Assembly: GCF_002901845.1 (NCBI RefSeq)
Contig: NZ_PPQE01000025.1
Span: forward strand, 726,579 to 790,578
DNA: 64,000 bases
Reading direction: 5' to 3'
DNA from: Staphylococcus hominis subsp. hominis
GTDB taxonomy: Bacteria > Bacillota > Bacilli > Staphylococcales > Staphylococcaceae
The notes below the pieces were generated by a model. It was not told the origin of the DNA, made no database searches, and saw only the letters and a list, made by a program, of their open reading frames with translations. Position 1 is the first letter of the stretch. Every line of letters starts with the position of its first letter. The position numbers and the translations under genes were made by a program. Positions 50,733-60,942 of this stretch are shown here, piece by piece.

Positions 50733-51701
50733 ATGAAAAAGATACTTGTTATTCATACAGGTGGAACAATTAGTATGTCTCAAAATCAACTCAATCAGGT
50801 CGTTACAAATGATATCAATCCTATTTCATTGCATAAAAACATCATAGATCAATATGCAAATGTATATGAAATAAGTCCCTTTAATGTGCCATCACCACAT
50901 ATCACACTTTCTCATGTCATAAAGTTAAAAGATATCATTATGAAGGAATTTTCTAAGAATCATTATGATGGATGTGTGATTACACATGGCACAGATACGT
51001 TAGAAGAAACAGCTTATTTGCTCGATTTAACAATCGATATAAGTCAACCTATTGTTATAACAGGTGCAATGCGTTCATCAAACGAGATTGGTTCAGATGG
51101 GCTATATAACTTTATCTCAGCAATTAGAGTTGCAACTTCATTAGAAGCTTCTGATAAAGGCGTGATGGTCGTATTTAATGACGAAATACATACTGCGAGA
51201 AATGTTACTAAAACACATACCTCGAATATCAATACCTTTCAGAGTCCTAATCAAGGCCCTTTAGGTATCTTAACTAAAGATCGTGTTCAATTTTATAATC
51301 GTCCATATCGACAAAAAGTATTTCCAAGAATAGATGAAAGTTTAAATGTGCCATTAATTAAAGCGTATATGGGAATGACTAAGGATGTTTTAGAATTTTA
51401 TGCTCAACAAAACGTTCAAGGTATAATTATTGAAGCGTTAGGCCAAGGTAACTTACCTCCAAGTTGTTTGAAAGGTATTGAATCATGTGTCAAAAAAGAT
51501 ATTCCTATCGTACTCGTGTCTCGCTCATTTAATGGCATTGTAAGTCCAGTATATGATTATGAAGGTGGAGGTTTTCGATTAGCTGAAGAGGGTCTTATTT
51601 TTTCTAACGGATTAAATGGCCCTAAAGCAAGATTAAAACTTTTAATTGGTTTAAGTAACCATATGAATCATAAGGAATTGAAAGAATACTTTGAAACTTA
51701 A
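50733..51701 (+). CDS. ansA: L-asparaginase, type I
   Basis: Hydrolyses asparagine to aspartate and ammonia in the cytoplasm. The 322-residue protein has both threonine motifs: HTGGTISMSQ at the N-terminus and THGTDTLEETAY near residue 85. There is no signal peptide, so it is type I. AGGAGG stands six bases before the ATG at 50733; the frame upstream to 50673 is not coding. Confidence 0.95.
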   Translation: MKKILVIHTGGTISMSQNQLNQVVTNDINPISLHKNIIDQYANVYEISPFNVPSPHITLSHVIKLKDIIMKEFSKNHYDGCVITHGTDTLEETAYLLDLTIDISQPIVITGAMRSSNEIGSDGLYNFISAIRVATSLEASDKGVMVVFNDEIHTARNVTKTHTSNINTFQSPNQGPLGILTKDRVQFYNRPYRQKVFPRIDESLNVPLIKAYMGMTKDVLEFYAQQNVQGIIIEALGQGNLPPSCLKGIESCVKKDIPIVLVSRSFNGIVSPVYDYEGGGFRLAEEGLIFSNGLNGPKARLKLLIGLSNHMNHKELKEYFET

Positions 51702-51745
51702 AAAAGAGAGAAACAATGATGATGCACTCATTGTTTCTCTCTTTT
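51702..51745. terminator. Bidirectional terminator, ansA (+) and ypdA (-)
   Basis: An 18-bp perfect stem (51702-51719 with 51728-51745) with an A/T run at each foot. It serves the convergent genes. Confidence 0.92.
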
Positions 51746-51763
51746 AATTAAAATAAATGAAAT

Positions 51764-52750
51764 TTAACTTTCTAGTGGAGTTTGTTTTTTTCTTAAAATA
51801 CTTTGAGCGATAATGCCACCATGATATTTACCGTTTTCAATGAAAATTGAATTATTATCATTACCAGCTGCTATAACACCAGCAATATAACAGTTTTCCA
51901 CATTTGTTTCATACGTTTCTTTATTATAAATTGGAGCTGTTCCAAATTCATTAGTATGAATATCTATACCAATAGATTGTAAAAACTTATAGTCTGGATG
52001 ATAACCAATCATTGCAAAAACAAAGTCATTTGGTATTGTTACTGTTTCCCCATTCTTTTCATAAGTTACTGAATGTTGAGTGATTTCAGTAACATTTGCA
52101 TCAAATTCCATATCGATTTTTTCATGGTTAACTAAAGATTCAAAGTTTGGCAAAATCCAAGGTTTAATTGCTGCTGAATATCGATCTCCACGATACAATA
52201 CAGTCACATTTGCCCCAGCCTTTTCCAATTCCAAAGCTGCATCTACTGCAGAATTCTTACCTCCAATAACCACGACATCTTGATTGAAGTATGGATGTGC
52301 TTCTTTAAAGTAATGTTTAACTTTAGATAAATCCGCACCTTTAACATCTAAAGTATTATGTTGACCATAATAACCAGTCGCAACTGTTAAAAATTTACAT
52401 TCATACACGTCTTTAGTTGTTGTAATTGTAAATTTATTTCCAATTTTTTTAACTGTTAATACTTCCTCAAAAGGATGTACATTCAACTGATGAAATCTTA
52501 CTACTTCTCTATAATAGACAAGTGCTTGGTTACGACGAGGTTTACTTTCCTCTACAATAAATGGCACATCTCCAATACTTAATTTATCGCTAGAAGAGAA
52601 AAAAGTTTGATGCGTAGGATAATGATAAATAGCATCTACAATGTTACCTTTTTCAATTACTAGTGTTTCTATGCCTTTTTTCTTTTGCTCAATTGCTGCA
52701 CTTAAACCACATGGGCCTCCACCAATAATAATACTTTCAATTGTTTGCAT
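51764..52750 (-). CDS. ypdA: Bacillithiol disulfide reductase YpdA (Bdr)
   Basis: FAD- and NADPH-dependent enzyme that reduces bacillithiol disulfide, restoring the thiol used by bacilliredoxins. The 328-residue protein has the FAD loop IIGGGPCGLSAA (~8-19), the NADPH loop VVIGGKNSAVDAALE (~160-174), and ATGYYG. It lacks the CxxC pair of thioredoxin reductases, typical of YpdA. AAGGAGG precedes the ATG. Confidence 0.92.
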   Translation of the reverse strand: MQTIESIIIGGGPCGLSAAIEQKKKGIETLVIEKGNIVDAIYHYPTHQTFFSSSDKLSIGDVPFIVEESKPRRNQALVYYREVVRFHQLNVHPFEEVLTVKKIGNKFTITTTKDVYECKFLTVATGYYGQHNTLDVKGADLSKVKHYFKEAHPYFNQDVVVIGGKNSAVDAALELEKAGANVTVLYRGDRYSAAIKPWILPNFESLVNHEKIDMEFDANVTEITQHSVTYEKNGETVTIPNDFVFAMIGYHPDYKFLQSIGIDIHTNEFGTAPIYNKETYETNVENCYIAGVIAAGNDNNSIFIENGKYHGGIIAQSILRKKQTPLES

Positions 52751-52852
52751 GTTTAATGGCCTCCTTTAATCACTAACATATTATATCAGTTTACAGATAT
52801 ATTTCTAAATAAAAATATTTACATTGTTATTTACTTATCTTCAAATGAACAT

Positions 52853-52886
52853 AAAAAAGATACACCATTTTAGGTGTACCTTTTTT
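52853..52886 (-). terminator. Terminator of ebpS
   Basis: Stem TACACC (52861-52866) with GGTGTA (52873-52878), extended by AAAAAAG/CTTTTTT-type A-T pairs. Confidence 0.8.
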
Positions 52887-52900
52887 AATACATTCAGATA

Positions 52901-54376
52901 TTATTGAGGAATAACTAATTTTTGACCATTTACAATATTATTACTAGTTAAGCCGTTAGCTCGTTTTAATTTATTTACATTTTCAACTGTACCTTCACCA
53001 TAGTATTGAATTGCAATACGATATAAATTATCATTACCAGATACTACGTGAGTTTGTTGGCCAGCACTATTACTTGATTGTGTGCTATTTTGAGTTGATT
53101 GAGAATTTGAGTTATTGTCTGAACTTGATGAATTGTTATATACATTTGATTTATTGTTATCATTTTCAGATGTTGCACTTTCAGTAGAATTTTTATCATT
53201 ATTATTGTTTGATGTACTGTTTTCTGTTGTAGCTACTTCATTTGACTCATTACTATCTTTTTTAGTGCTATTATCTGATTCGCTTGATTTATCTTCTTTT
53301 GTTGCTACTTTTTCATTTGATTGGTCTTTTTCATTTGTAGCTTTGTCTTTAGCGTTATCTTTGTTCTCAGTTTGTTCTGTTTTATTATCTGCAGTGTTAT
53401 TGTTTTTTTCTTTATGGTCATTGTTAAGATACATGCCAATAAAAATAGCTAGAGCAGCTAAAATAAGTAATAAAGCTATGAGTGGAAGTAAAATTCCCAT
53501 TAAACCACGTTTTTTATTACCGTTATGTGCTTGGAAACCATCATTATCTTCGTATTCACGATGTTTATCAGCATCATGATGATTTAGATTGTTATGTTCA
53601 TCATGTTGTTTATGTTTAGAAGCGGCAGCACCAGCAGCACCTGCTCCAGCTGCGCCAGCACCAACTGCAGCAGCTTTTTTGCCTTTATTACCTTTTTTTC
53701 TGTGATGTTTATTATCTAGTTCATTATTATCTTCGCTGTTATGTTGAACGCTTCTATTTTCATTATCTCTATAATTTTCATCATCATGACGATTATTTTT
53801 ACGTTTTTTATTACGTGATGCTTTTGCTCCAACAGCTCCTGTAGCAGCAGCTCCTCCAGCAATTGTTGCGTCTTTTCCGATTTTTGAATGATGAGCTTCA
53901 TGTCTATCGTTATCTTGATCAAAATCACGATGACGACGATGATCACTATTCATTCTATCATCACTATTATCATCATTTTCATAACTATCGTCCTCAAGAC
54001 GATGATTAGAATGACGATTATGTTCATCATAACGCTCATCTACATCGGAACGTTGATTATTCTCATCATTCTCGTGATTATGATGAGAATTATTATCGTT
54101 ATGTACTTTGTCAAATGTCTCCTCATCATAACGGTCATCTAATGAACCTTCTTCATAATCATTAACCTGATCATTAAATTTTTTGTTACGACTAGAAGAT
54201 TGGTTTCTTCTTCTTTGTCGTCTTTGTGCATTTCTTGGTGGAAACTGTTGATCGGTTTCATTGTTAAAATTGTCTATTTCATCGTTAGTTTCATTATTTA
54301 CACGATCGAATTGATCGTTTGAATCTATCGATTGTCGATTTTTTTCAAAATCATCCTTAAAATTATCTCTAGACAT
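52901..54376 (-). CDS. ebpS: Elastin-binding protein EbpS
   Basis: A 491-residue membrane protein displayed at the cell surface. A long, charged, low-complexity N-terminal region (~1-290) is rich in Asn, Asp, His and Arg and has two Ala/Gly-rich patches ([34 protein letters not shown]). One hydrophobic helix (~297-322) follows. Next come an Asn/Ser/Lys-rich linker and a C-terminal LysM domain (~443-490, [18 protein letters not shown]). S. aureus EbpS has the same layout and binds elastin and zinc. The N-terminal His clusters are richer here. The ATG at 54376 has AGAGAGGA 8 bases upstream. Confidence 0.9.
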   Translation of the reverse strand: MSRDNFKDDFEKNRQSIDSNDQFDRVNNETNDEIDNFNNETDQQFPPRNAQRRQRRRNQSSSRNKKFNDQVNDYEEGSLDDRYDEETFDKVHNDNNSHHNHENDENNQRSDVDERYDEHNRHSNHRLEDDSYENDDNSDDRMNSDHRRHRDFDQDNDRHEAHHSKIGKDATIAGGAAATGAVGAKASRNKKRKNNRHDDENYRDNENRSVQHNSEDNNELDNKHHRKKGNKGKKAAAVGAGAAGAGAAGAAASKHKQHDEHNNLNHHDADKHREYEDNDGFQAHNGNKKRGLMGILLPLIALLLILAALAIFIGMYLNNDHKEKNNNTADNKTEQTENKDNAKDKATNEKDQSNEKVATKEDKSSESDNSTKKDSNESNEVATTENSTSNNNNDKNSTESATSENDNNKSNVYNNSSSSDNNSNSQSTQNSTQSSNSAGQQTHVVSGNDNLYRIAIQYYGEGTVENVNKLKRANGLTSNNIVNGQKLVIPQ

Positions 54377-54522
54377 AGTCAACATCCTCTCTTTTTCTTA
54401 TTTTAATTGTCACATTATTTATACCCAAGTAATGCATAAATATGTATCATTTTTAAATTTCTTATAAATCACTATGTAATTTAATTATATCCTGTATAAA
54501 ATATTTTAGTAAAGTAAAGTCA

Positions 54523-55902
54523 CTAAACTCTAAATAAGTTTTTAATTTTTTCATTGAAAGTAAATTGTCTTTTAACTTTTTTTCTGTTGTAACACTCAAT
54601 TTTACTTAAATCTGAATCATTGTCACAACATTCATTAGGTTGATTAGGAGATTCTCCAAAAAATTCCAATAAAAATTTTCTTCTACATTGATCTATACGA
54701 GTATAACCTATAATTCTTTGATAACCAGCTTGTTTACGTATATATGAGGTTTTAAAAATGTGTTTCAATTCTTTAAATGTATAATTTTGGTGTAATACTG
54801 TTAAAATTTCTTCTTTATTAGGTGGAAGGAATGCGCCTAGCTCAAAAGTTTCGACATCTTCTGTTACGATAGCATCATTAAATAGTAACGTCTCTAGAAT
54901 ATAAGCATCGTCTGGTTGATATAGACTAATCGCTTGACTTTGTTTTCCATCTCTCCCAGCTCTTCCAATTTCTTGTAAATAATTTGAAGGACTAGATGAT
55001 AAATGAAAATGAATCACAGTCCGAATGTCTTTTTTATTAACCCCCATTCCAAAAGCACTAGTAGCTACAATAACTGGAATAAAATTATTAATAAATTGAT
55101 TTTGAACAGTTTGACGTTCTTGATAAGTTAAATCCCCATGATAAATACCAGTTAAATATCCATGTTGATAAATGAGTTTTGCGAGTTGTAAGCATATTTT
55201 CTTAGATGATACATAAATAATTGTGGGACCTGAAGATTCAATAAATTTCAATAACCATTCTATTTTTTCGTCGTCATCCTTGAAATTAAAATGTGATAAC
55301 GAAATATTTTTACGATTCATAGTAGTTTGTATAGTGTTTAATTTAACTTTTAAAATATGTTCTAAATCACTTGTTAAATGTGGCGGTGCAGTAGCAGTTA
55401 ATGCTAAAATAGTCGCTAATTTAAAATGATGAGTGATTTGACCGATAAGTGCGTAATGCGGTCTGAAATCATATCCCCATTCTGATAAGCAATGCGCTTC
55501 ATCTAATACTACTAAACCAAATGGGATGTTTTTAATTAAATTGAAATGATGAGATTGAAGAATAAATTCAGGACTTAGAAATATAAAACGACTTTGATTT
55601 AATAAATTGATATTTTCCTTCTTTTCTTGTTCATCCATACCTGAATGAATACATACAACCTTTCGTTCACCTTGAGATTTAAGTTGCATCACTTGATCGT
55701 CCATTAAAGAAATTAGCGGTGAAATAATAAGAGTAGGTTTTTGTTGCATATAAGTTGGAAATTGGTAACACAGACTTTTCCCACTACCTGTTGGCAAAAC
55801 ACCAAGTGTATGATTGCCTTGTAACACACTTTCTATAACTTCTTTCTGACCTGGGTGAAAACTTTCATGTCCAAACCATTGTTTAAGATTGTTCTCTAAC
55901 AT
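54523..55902 (-). CDS. recS: RecQ-family DNA helicase (RecS type)
   Basis: A 459-residue 3'-5' helicase with SF2 motifs: LPTGSGKSLCYQ (Walker A), DEAHCLSEWG, TATAPP, and QEIGRAGRDGK (motif VI). The C-terminal zinc region is reduced (DQCRRKFL with ECCDND), and there is no HRDC domain. That fits B. subtilis RecS (YpbC), which also lies between ypbB and other yp genes near ferredoxin. The ATG at 55902 is chosen because the GTG at 55911 overlaps GAGGTG. It overlaps the ypbB end by 20 bases. Confidence 0.9.
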   Translation of the reverse strand: MLENNLKQWFGHESFHPGQKEVIESVLQGNHTLGVLPTGSGKSLCYQFPTYMQQKPTLIISPLISLMDDQVMQLKSQGERKVVCIHSGMDEQEKKENINLLNQSRFIFLSPEFILQSHHFNLIKNIPFGLVVLDEAHCLSEWGYDFRPHYALIGQITHHFKLATILALTATAPPHLTSDLEHILKVKLNTIQTTMNRKNISLSHFNFKDDDEKIEWLLKFIESSGPTIIYVSSKKICLQLAKLIYQHGYLTGIYHGDLTYQERQTVQNQFINNFIPVIVATSAFGMGVNKKDIRTVIHFHLSSSPSNYLQEIGRAGRDGKQSQAISLYQPDDAYILETLLFNDAIVTEDVETFELGAFLPPNKEEILTVLHQNYTFKELKHIFKTSYIRKQAGYQRIIGYTRIDQCRRKFLLEFFGESPNQPNECCDNDSDLSKIECYNRKKVKRQFTFNEKIKNLFRV

Positions 55903-56848
55903 TGATTTCACCTCTTTCTATCCCAACAATCATGAGTTTAATTTCAAAGTATGATAAATGGTCAAACTCTTGTTTATATATTTTTAATCTTTCTCCTTTA
56001 TGCTCTGTATAGTATTGAGTAAATTGAAAAACATCTTTTTTCTCTACGTAATTTTCGTAATTTTTCTCATAGCCTTTAATAAATAATTCTAAAATATGAT
56101 CTTCTATTGTATTGAGTTTAACATTCTGTGCAATTGCAATTTCATTTAAACTCAAACCTTGATGAAGATATTGTTGAGTAATAGATGTTTTATTTAATAA
56201 TGATGAAAGAATAATACATTCAGACAATATAGGATAACGTTGTTTATTTTCAATTTCACTTCCTAAGGTGACTAAATTATTCAATTCTAATGTATATAAT
56301 TTTGAAATAGAAATATTCTCAATCAAACTTACCTGTTGTCTTGTATACATAGGCTCATCATAACCATGCAAATAATAATGAAGGTAACACTTATTATTGT
56401 TATTTAAACTGATTGCTTGAAATAAATCAGTCACTTCATTTTCAAAATCTTTTATTAAATCATTTTTAATAATAGTTCCATAAATCTTTTTAACTTTATT
56501 TTGAATAATAACTTGTTGGTTCATTGGTACGAATTTAAGTTGATGATGGAGATATTGAGATATCGTCTGAATTAATAATTGAATACATTTAAAAGTATTA
56601 TTAAGACTGTCATAAGTGAACCGAGGATGCACCTTGATATTTAATTCTTTTATATCATTTTTATTCAAAAGTCGTTCAAATGTCTGATATTTTAATTTAG
56701 GTAAACTATGATATAATGATAAAAGTTGTTGAGAGCTCGCATCAAAAAACGTTTGATGTGACTTTTTTCCACTTAAAATATTATATATACTTTTATTAGT
56801 TTTATAATTGAATGAGTGATGTTTAACATAACTAATCATTTCTTGCAT
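55883..56848 (-). CDS. YpbB-like helix-turn-helix protein
   Basis: A 321-residue protein without enzyme motifs. The C-terminal third contains a helix-turn-helix resembling the domain often fused to RecQ helicases (HTH_40): TQQYLHQGLSLNEIAIAQNVKLNTIEDHILELF. The gene overlaps recS, so it is probably an accessory factor of that helicase. AGAGGAG precedes the ATG. Confidence 0.82.
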   Translation of the reverse strand: MQEMISYVKHHSFNYKTNKSIYNILSGKKSHQTFFDASSQQLLSLYHSLPKLKYQTFERLLNKNDIKELNIKVHPRFTYDSLNNTFKCIQLLIQTISQYLHHQLKFVPMNQQVIIQNKVKKIYGTIIKNDLIKDFENEVTDLFQAISLNNNNKCYLHYYLHGYDEPMYTRQQVSLIENISISKLYTLELNNLVTLGSEIENKQRYPILSECIILSSLLNKTSITQQYLHQGLSLNEIAIAQNVKLNTIEDHILELFIKGYEKNYENYVEKKDVFQFTQYYTEHKGERLKIYKQEFDHLSYFEIKLMIVGIERGEINVREQS

Positions 56849-56884
56849 GAGTGAACTCCTCTTTTATAGAACTTTTATATCTAG

Positions 56885-57193
<309 letters not shown>

Positions 57194-57230
57194 ATCTGTA
57201 AATAAAATTGTATTACCATAATTATAATAT

Positions 57231-57272
57231 AAAACCTCCGATGATTCCTACTTAGAAGTCATCGGAGGTTTT
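57231..57272. terminator. Bidirectional terminator, fer (+) and ribU (-)
   Basis: A 14-bp perfect stem (57231-57244 with 57259-57272) with A/T runs at the feet. Confidence 0.92.
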
Positions 57273-57276
57273 AATT

Positions 57277-57822
57277 TTATTTCAACACTTTTTTTAAACG
57301 GCGATATAGCAAGATAAAAATGATCGATATGACACATCCTTTAATAATATTAAAAGGAATAATACCAGATAAAATGATTACTTTTAAATTAGTAAACACA
57401 TCACCAAGATTAAATATCATACCATATAAAGGTAGTAAGACAAAATAATTTAAAATACTTAAAACGATAGTCATTGCAATAGTACCGGCAACTAATCCTA
57501 TAATTAGTGAACGACGAGATGAATATTGTTTACGATGACTAACAAAATAAGCTGTTAGTAAAAAACTAGCTCCAGCTAAAAAATTTGCCACAGGCCCAAC
57601 AGGATCGCCAATATTAAATAAGAAATTTAATATATTTTTAATTAATGCTACAAGAAGACCAGATAAAGGACCAAAAATAAAAGTAGCTAATAAAGTCGGT
57701 ACATCACTAAAATCTAATGTTAAGTATGGAGGCAAAAATGGTAACGGAAATTTCAAAAATGTTAATATGAATGCAATTGCACTCAACATACTTATGGTAA
57801 TTAAACGCTTATTTTGTTGCAT
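57277..57822 (-). CDS. ribU: Riboflavin ECF transporter S component RibU
   Basis: Membrane protein of 181 residues that binds riboflavin and works with the EcfA/A'/T module. Five or six helices; the DFSDVPTLLATFIFGPLSG segment and GPVANFLAGASF are typical. The start is taken at 57822 (MQQNKRLITI), with AAGGAG ten bases upstream; the ATG at 57846 has no site. An FMN riboswitch lies in the leader. Confidence 0.92.
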   Translation of the reverse strand: MQQNKRLITISMLSAIAFILTFLKFPLPFLPPYLTLDFSDVPTLLATFIFGPLSGLLVALIKNILNFLFNIGDPVGPVANFLAGASFLLTAYFVSHRKQYSSRRSLIIGLVAGTIAMTIVLSILNYFVLLPLYGMIFNLGDVFTNLKVIILSGIIPFNIIKGCVISIIFILLYRRLKKVLK

Positions 57823-57858
57823 ATTCAGTTTTCTCCTTCCATTCATCTTACTAAGAAT

Positions 57859-57891
57859 TGGAGGATACTTTTACACAACAAAAAACCTCCA
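57859..57891 (-). promoter_or_regulatory. Leader hairpin after the FMN aptamer
   Basis: TGGAGG (57891-57886 on the minus strand) can pair with CCTCCA (57864-57859), with TTTTTT in the loop side. It may be part of the expression platform, by attenuation or by altering ribosome access. The exact switch structure is not resolved by eye. Confidence 0.4.
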
Positions 57892-58010
57892 CCTTCTCCC
57901 ATCCAGACTATACTGTCGGCTTCAGATTTACACTGAATCAGCCACTTCTATTGAAGCAGGTCGCAGGCTCAAATTACTGCCGGTTGGGAATTACACCCTA
58001 CCCCGAAGAT
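57889..58010 (-). promoter_or_regulatory. FMN riboswitch (RFN element)
   Basis: Minus-strand RFN core in order: ATCTTCGGGGTAGGGTG, CCGGCAGTAAT, GAGCCTGCGACC, a variable arm, CTGATTCAGTG, GAAGCCGACAGTATAGTC, GGATGGGAGAAGGT. P1 pairs ATCTTC with GAAGGT (one G-U). It senses FMN and turns down ribU. It accounts for most of the 437-base gap between ribU and srrB; the remainder (58011-58170) shows nothing else. Confidence 0.95.
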
Positions 58011-58171
58011 GAATTATTGAATTTATCATTTAAAATTTATATTACACGAATAAATCTTTCATTGCAATATGTCTGTTTATTTATAAAAATGAGAGATATG
58101 TTTCATCAGTTTCATCGACTGATTTTAAATTAATATGACATGAAATATTATATTTAAAAAACTATAGATAT

Positions 58172-58208
58172 AAAAATGCTCTTCAAAGTTTTATCTTTAA
58201 CTTTGAAG
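58172..58208 (-). terminator. Terminator of srrAB
   Basis: Stem CTTCAAAGTT (58181-58190) with AACTTTGAAG (58199-58208), then TTTTTAT on the minus strand. Confidence 0.85.
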
Positions 58209-58259
58209 AACATAATCTCAAAAAATTTGGATATTTAATCCTATTTTGTTGAAAGTTAA

Positions 58260-60029
58260 TTATTTAGAATCTATAGAAGGTTTAGGTAATTTAATAATAA
58301 AGGTTGTGCCTTTATTCACTGTACTTTCTACAGAAATAATTCCGCCATGCTCTTGAATAATCATCTTACTAATAAATAATCCTAAACCAGTTCCTTGTTT
58401 ACCCCTAGTTCTAGAAGCTTCTACTTTATAAAAACGATCAAATACATGATCAAGATGTTCAGGAGCAATACCGCTACCTGTGTCGTTTATATTTAAAATT
58501 TGATACTGACTATCTTTATTAGCAGTAATCGTAATTGAATCTCCAGGGTGTGTATAGCGTGTTGCATTATCAATTAAGTTTGTGAGTACTTGATCAATTC
58601 GATCAGCATCGTAATTCCATAAATCATCTTCATTAATATTTGGTAACAAGTCTATGTTTAGTTCTAAATCTTGTGCTTGTTGACGGTATTTAAGTTGTAT
58701 TTTGCGTAATAATGGCATTATGGGCTGTATTTCTTTATTAATGGTTAATCCTTCCGCATCCATTCTTGCAACATTTAAAAGCTCGTTGACAAGGCGATTA
58801 AGTCGTTTTGTTTCATCTAATACAATTGATAGTGATTCTTTGATTTCGTTAGGTTCTGTTACAATGCCATCAACTATCGATTCAGTATAACCTTGTAATA
58901 ACGAAATCGGTGTACGGAGTTCATGGGATACGTTTGCGATAAAATCTTTTTTCATTTGATCAAGATTATGTTCATTTGTCATATCTCTTATGATGATTAC
59001 AATTCCACTACGACCATCTTGTTGAATACGATCAATATAACTCATTATAAATACATAATACTTAGAGTTTATTGCATATTCATTAAACTCTGTGCCTTTT
59101 GAATGAAACGTGGCATTAATTTGATTTTTAATTTCTGAATAAATAGATTTATCAATTGTCGGTAGTATTTGGTCTGCCATTTTGTTAGATAAAATAATTT
59201 CACTTTTATCATTTAAACCCACTACACCTTCAATCATAGAATTAAATAAACGATCACGAATATTTTTTTGAGTAGATAAAGCTTCAATGTGCTCTTGAAT
59301 TTTATAACTCATATTATTAAAAGTATAAGAAAGTTCACCAATTTCATCTTTCGTATTTACGGTTGTTTTTTGAGAGTAATCTCCATTCGATACATTAATT
59401 GCCTGTGTACTTAATTTTCTAAGTGGTTTAGTAATACGATTAGATAAAAAGAACGCAAAAATCGTTGAAACAATAAAAAATACAATAGCAGTAATTAAAA
59501 TAATAATGGTAATTGCATTATTAGTATCTTCAATTGTTTTTAAATCTTGATATATAAATACTCCGCTAAACTTAGCATGCTTACGATCTTGAGATTGCAT
59601 CGGATATCCTAAAAGAATATAAGAATGGGATGTCCCTTTTTCACTTATTGTGACATTTTGTGTGGCAGATTTCCCTGTATTAAATACTTTATTAAAGTTG
59701 TCGTTGTTTTGAATTTCTTTTAACATTCTTTTTTTAATCAAATTATATGATTTTTCTGCTGACATATTTTTATTAGACATAATAATAACGCCACCTGTGC
59801 CATCAATCAATTCCTGACTATGTTGTATGGCAAGTGACTTGTTATCAGCTTTTTCAACAAGGTGACTAATTCTTGAAGCATCTTCTCTTATAGCATTTTC
59901 TGTTTGTTGGGTGTAATAATATTGAATAAATGTAATTAATGCTGCACTTAATAAAATTAAAACTGTCGTTACTATAAATATTATAGTTAACCACAGTTTT
60001 ATAACAACACTATTTAGACGATTCATCAT
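58260..60029 (-). CDS. srrB: Respiratory sensor kinase SrrB
   Basis: Membrane kinase of 589 residues, the ResE homologue that senses respiratory/oxygen state. Two membrane helices (~10-32 and ~167-190) bracket an extracytoplasmic domain. HAMP (~190-245), PAS (~255-355), HisKA with SHELRTP near residue 368, and an ATPase domain (NLIDNATRYT, DTGSGIAPEHL, GTGLGLFISK) follow. The start at 60029/60026 (tandem ATG) has GAGGT 8 bases upstream and overlaps the srrA end by 20 bases. Length is close to S. aureus SrrB (583). Confidence 0.96.
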   Translation of the reverse strand: MMNRLNSVVIKLWLTIIFIVTTVLILLSAALITFIQYYYTQQTENAIREDASRISHLVEKADNKSLAIQHSQELIDGTGGVIIMSNKNMSAEKSYNLIKKRMLKEIQNNDNFNKVFNTGKSATQNVTISEKGTSHSYILLGYPMQSQDRKHAKFSGVFIYQDLKTIEDTNNAITIIILITAIVFFIVSTIFAFFLSNRITKPLRKLSTQAINVSNGDYSQKTTVNTKDEIGELSYTFNNMSYKIQEHIEALSTQKNIRDRLFNSMIEGVVGLNDKSEIILSNKMADQILPTIDKSIYSEIKNQINATFHSKGTEFNEYAINSKYYVFIMSYIDRIQQDGRSGIVIIIRDMTNEHNLDQMKKDFIANVSHELRTPISLLQGYTESIVDGIVTEPNEIKESLSIVLDETKRLNRLVNELLNVARMDAEGLTINKEIQPIMPLLRKIQLKYRQQAQDLELNIDLLPNINEDDLWNYDADRIDQVLTNLIDNATRYTHPGDSITITANKDSQYQILNINDTGSGIAPEHLDHVFDRFYKVEASRTRGKQGTGLGLFISKMIIQEHGGIISVESTVNKGTTFIIKLPKPSIDSK

Positions 60030-60735
60030 TTGTATTGACCTCAAATTTGTAACCGACACCCCAAACGGTTTGAATCATATGTGCTGCTTCTTCAGAAACT
60101 CGATTTAATTTTTCTCTTAATCGTTTAACATGTGTGTCTACAGTTCTTAAATCACCATAAAATTCATAATGCCAAACTTCTTTTAATAGTTGTTCACGAT
60201 CAAATACTTTATTAGGTGTTTTTGCTAAGTATATTAATAACTCATATTCTTTTGGAGTTAAATTCACTTGTTGTTGATCCGCTAATACACGATGCGCATC
60301 ATTATCGATAATAAGATGATTAAACTCAATGACATCTCTTGCATGTGGTTCGCTTTGTTCTGGTTTAGATGTTTGAGTTCTACGTAGTAATGCTTTCACT
60401 CTTAATACGACTTCTCGGGGAGAGAAAGGCTTCACTATATAATCATCTGCACCTGATTCGAACCCTTCCACACGATTAGTTTCTTCGCCCTTAGCTGTAA
60501 GCATAATAATAGGCGTATCTTTATGCTCACGTAATTTTGACGACATTTCAATACCATCCATTTCAGGCAACATTAAATCTAAAAGAATGCACGCATAGTC
60601 ATTTTCCATAGCAAGTTCATATGCTTCTTTACCATCACTTGCTTCATGGATAGTAAACGATTCTCTTTCTAAGTAAAGTTTTAATAATCTTCTGATTCTA
60701 TCTTCATCGTCTACAATTAATATTTCATTCGTCAT
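60010..60735 (-). CDS. srrA: Respiratory response regulator SrrA
   Basis: OmpR-type regulator of 241 residues, the ResD homologue that controls anaerobic, nitric oxide and biofilm genes in staphylococci. Receiver D53 with D9/D10 and K in IVKPF; the winged helix ends TVWGVGYKFEV. The ATG at 60735 (MTNEIL) has AGGAGG 9 bases upstream; the frame from 60756 is rejected. Overlaps srrB. Confidence 0.97.
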   Translation of the reverse strand: MTNEILIVDDEDRIRRLLKLYLERESFTIHEASDGKEAYELAMENDYACILLDLMLPEMDGIEMSSKLREHKDTPIIMLTAKGEETNRVEGFESGADDYIVKPFSPREVVLRVKALLRRTQTSKPEQSEPHARDVIEFNHLIIDNDAHRVLADQQQVNLTPKEYELLIYLAKTPNKVFDREQLLKEVWHYEFYGDLRTVDTHVKRLREKLNRVSEEAAHMIQTVWGVGYKFEVNTNDESSK

Positions 60736-60772
60736 TACAATATACCTCCTACACATGCTCTATACCGTTTTA

Positions 60773-60781
60773 ATTATAGCA
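60773..60781 (-). promoter_or_regulatory. Extended -10 promoter of srrAB
   Basis: TG-C-TATAAT on the minus strand is a full extended -10. The -35 is poor, as often with extended -10 promoters. The leader would be about 30 bases. Confidence 0.6.
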
Positions 60782-60884
60782 TATTCACTATATTAAAGCT
60801 TTCTATTCAATTGACTTTGTGAAAAAAATATCAAAATATCTTTTTTAATGTAGAACCTATGATTTATTATTACAGTGAATAAAT

Positions 60885-60926
60885 AAAAAAAGAATACACA
60901 TTGTAATTGAGAATATACTTTGTATT
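60885..60926 (-). terminator. Possible terminator of scpA-scpB-rluB
   Basis: AATACA (60893-60898) pairs with TGTATT (60921-60926), followed by seven T on the minus strand. The stem is short and the loop long. Confidence 0.45.
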
Positions 60927-60942
60927 GTTAAGTTATTTCGAA

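Noticed and set aside
53115-53946. Open frames opposite and inside ebpS (53115-53579, 53716-53946, 53888-54142)
   Set aside because: They arise from repetitive AAT/GAT/TCA codons in ebpS, consist of Leu/Ser- or Ile/Met-rich strings, and lack initiation signals.
57858-58133. Plus-strand frames across 57767-58133
   Set aside because: They run antisense through the FMN riboswitch, a structured RNA, and have no coding character.
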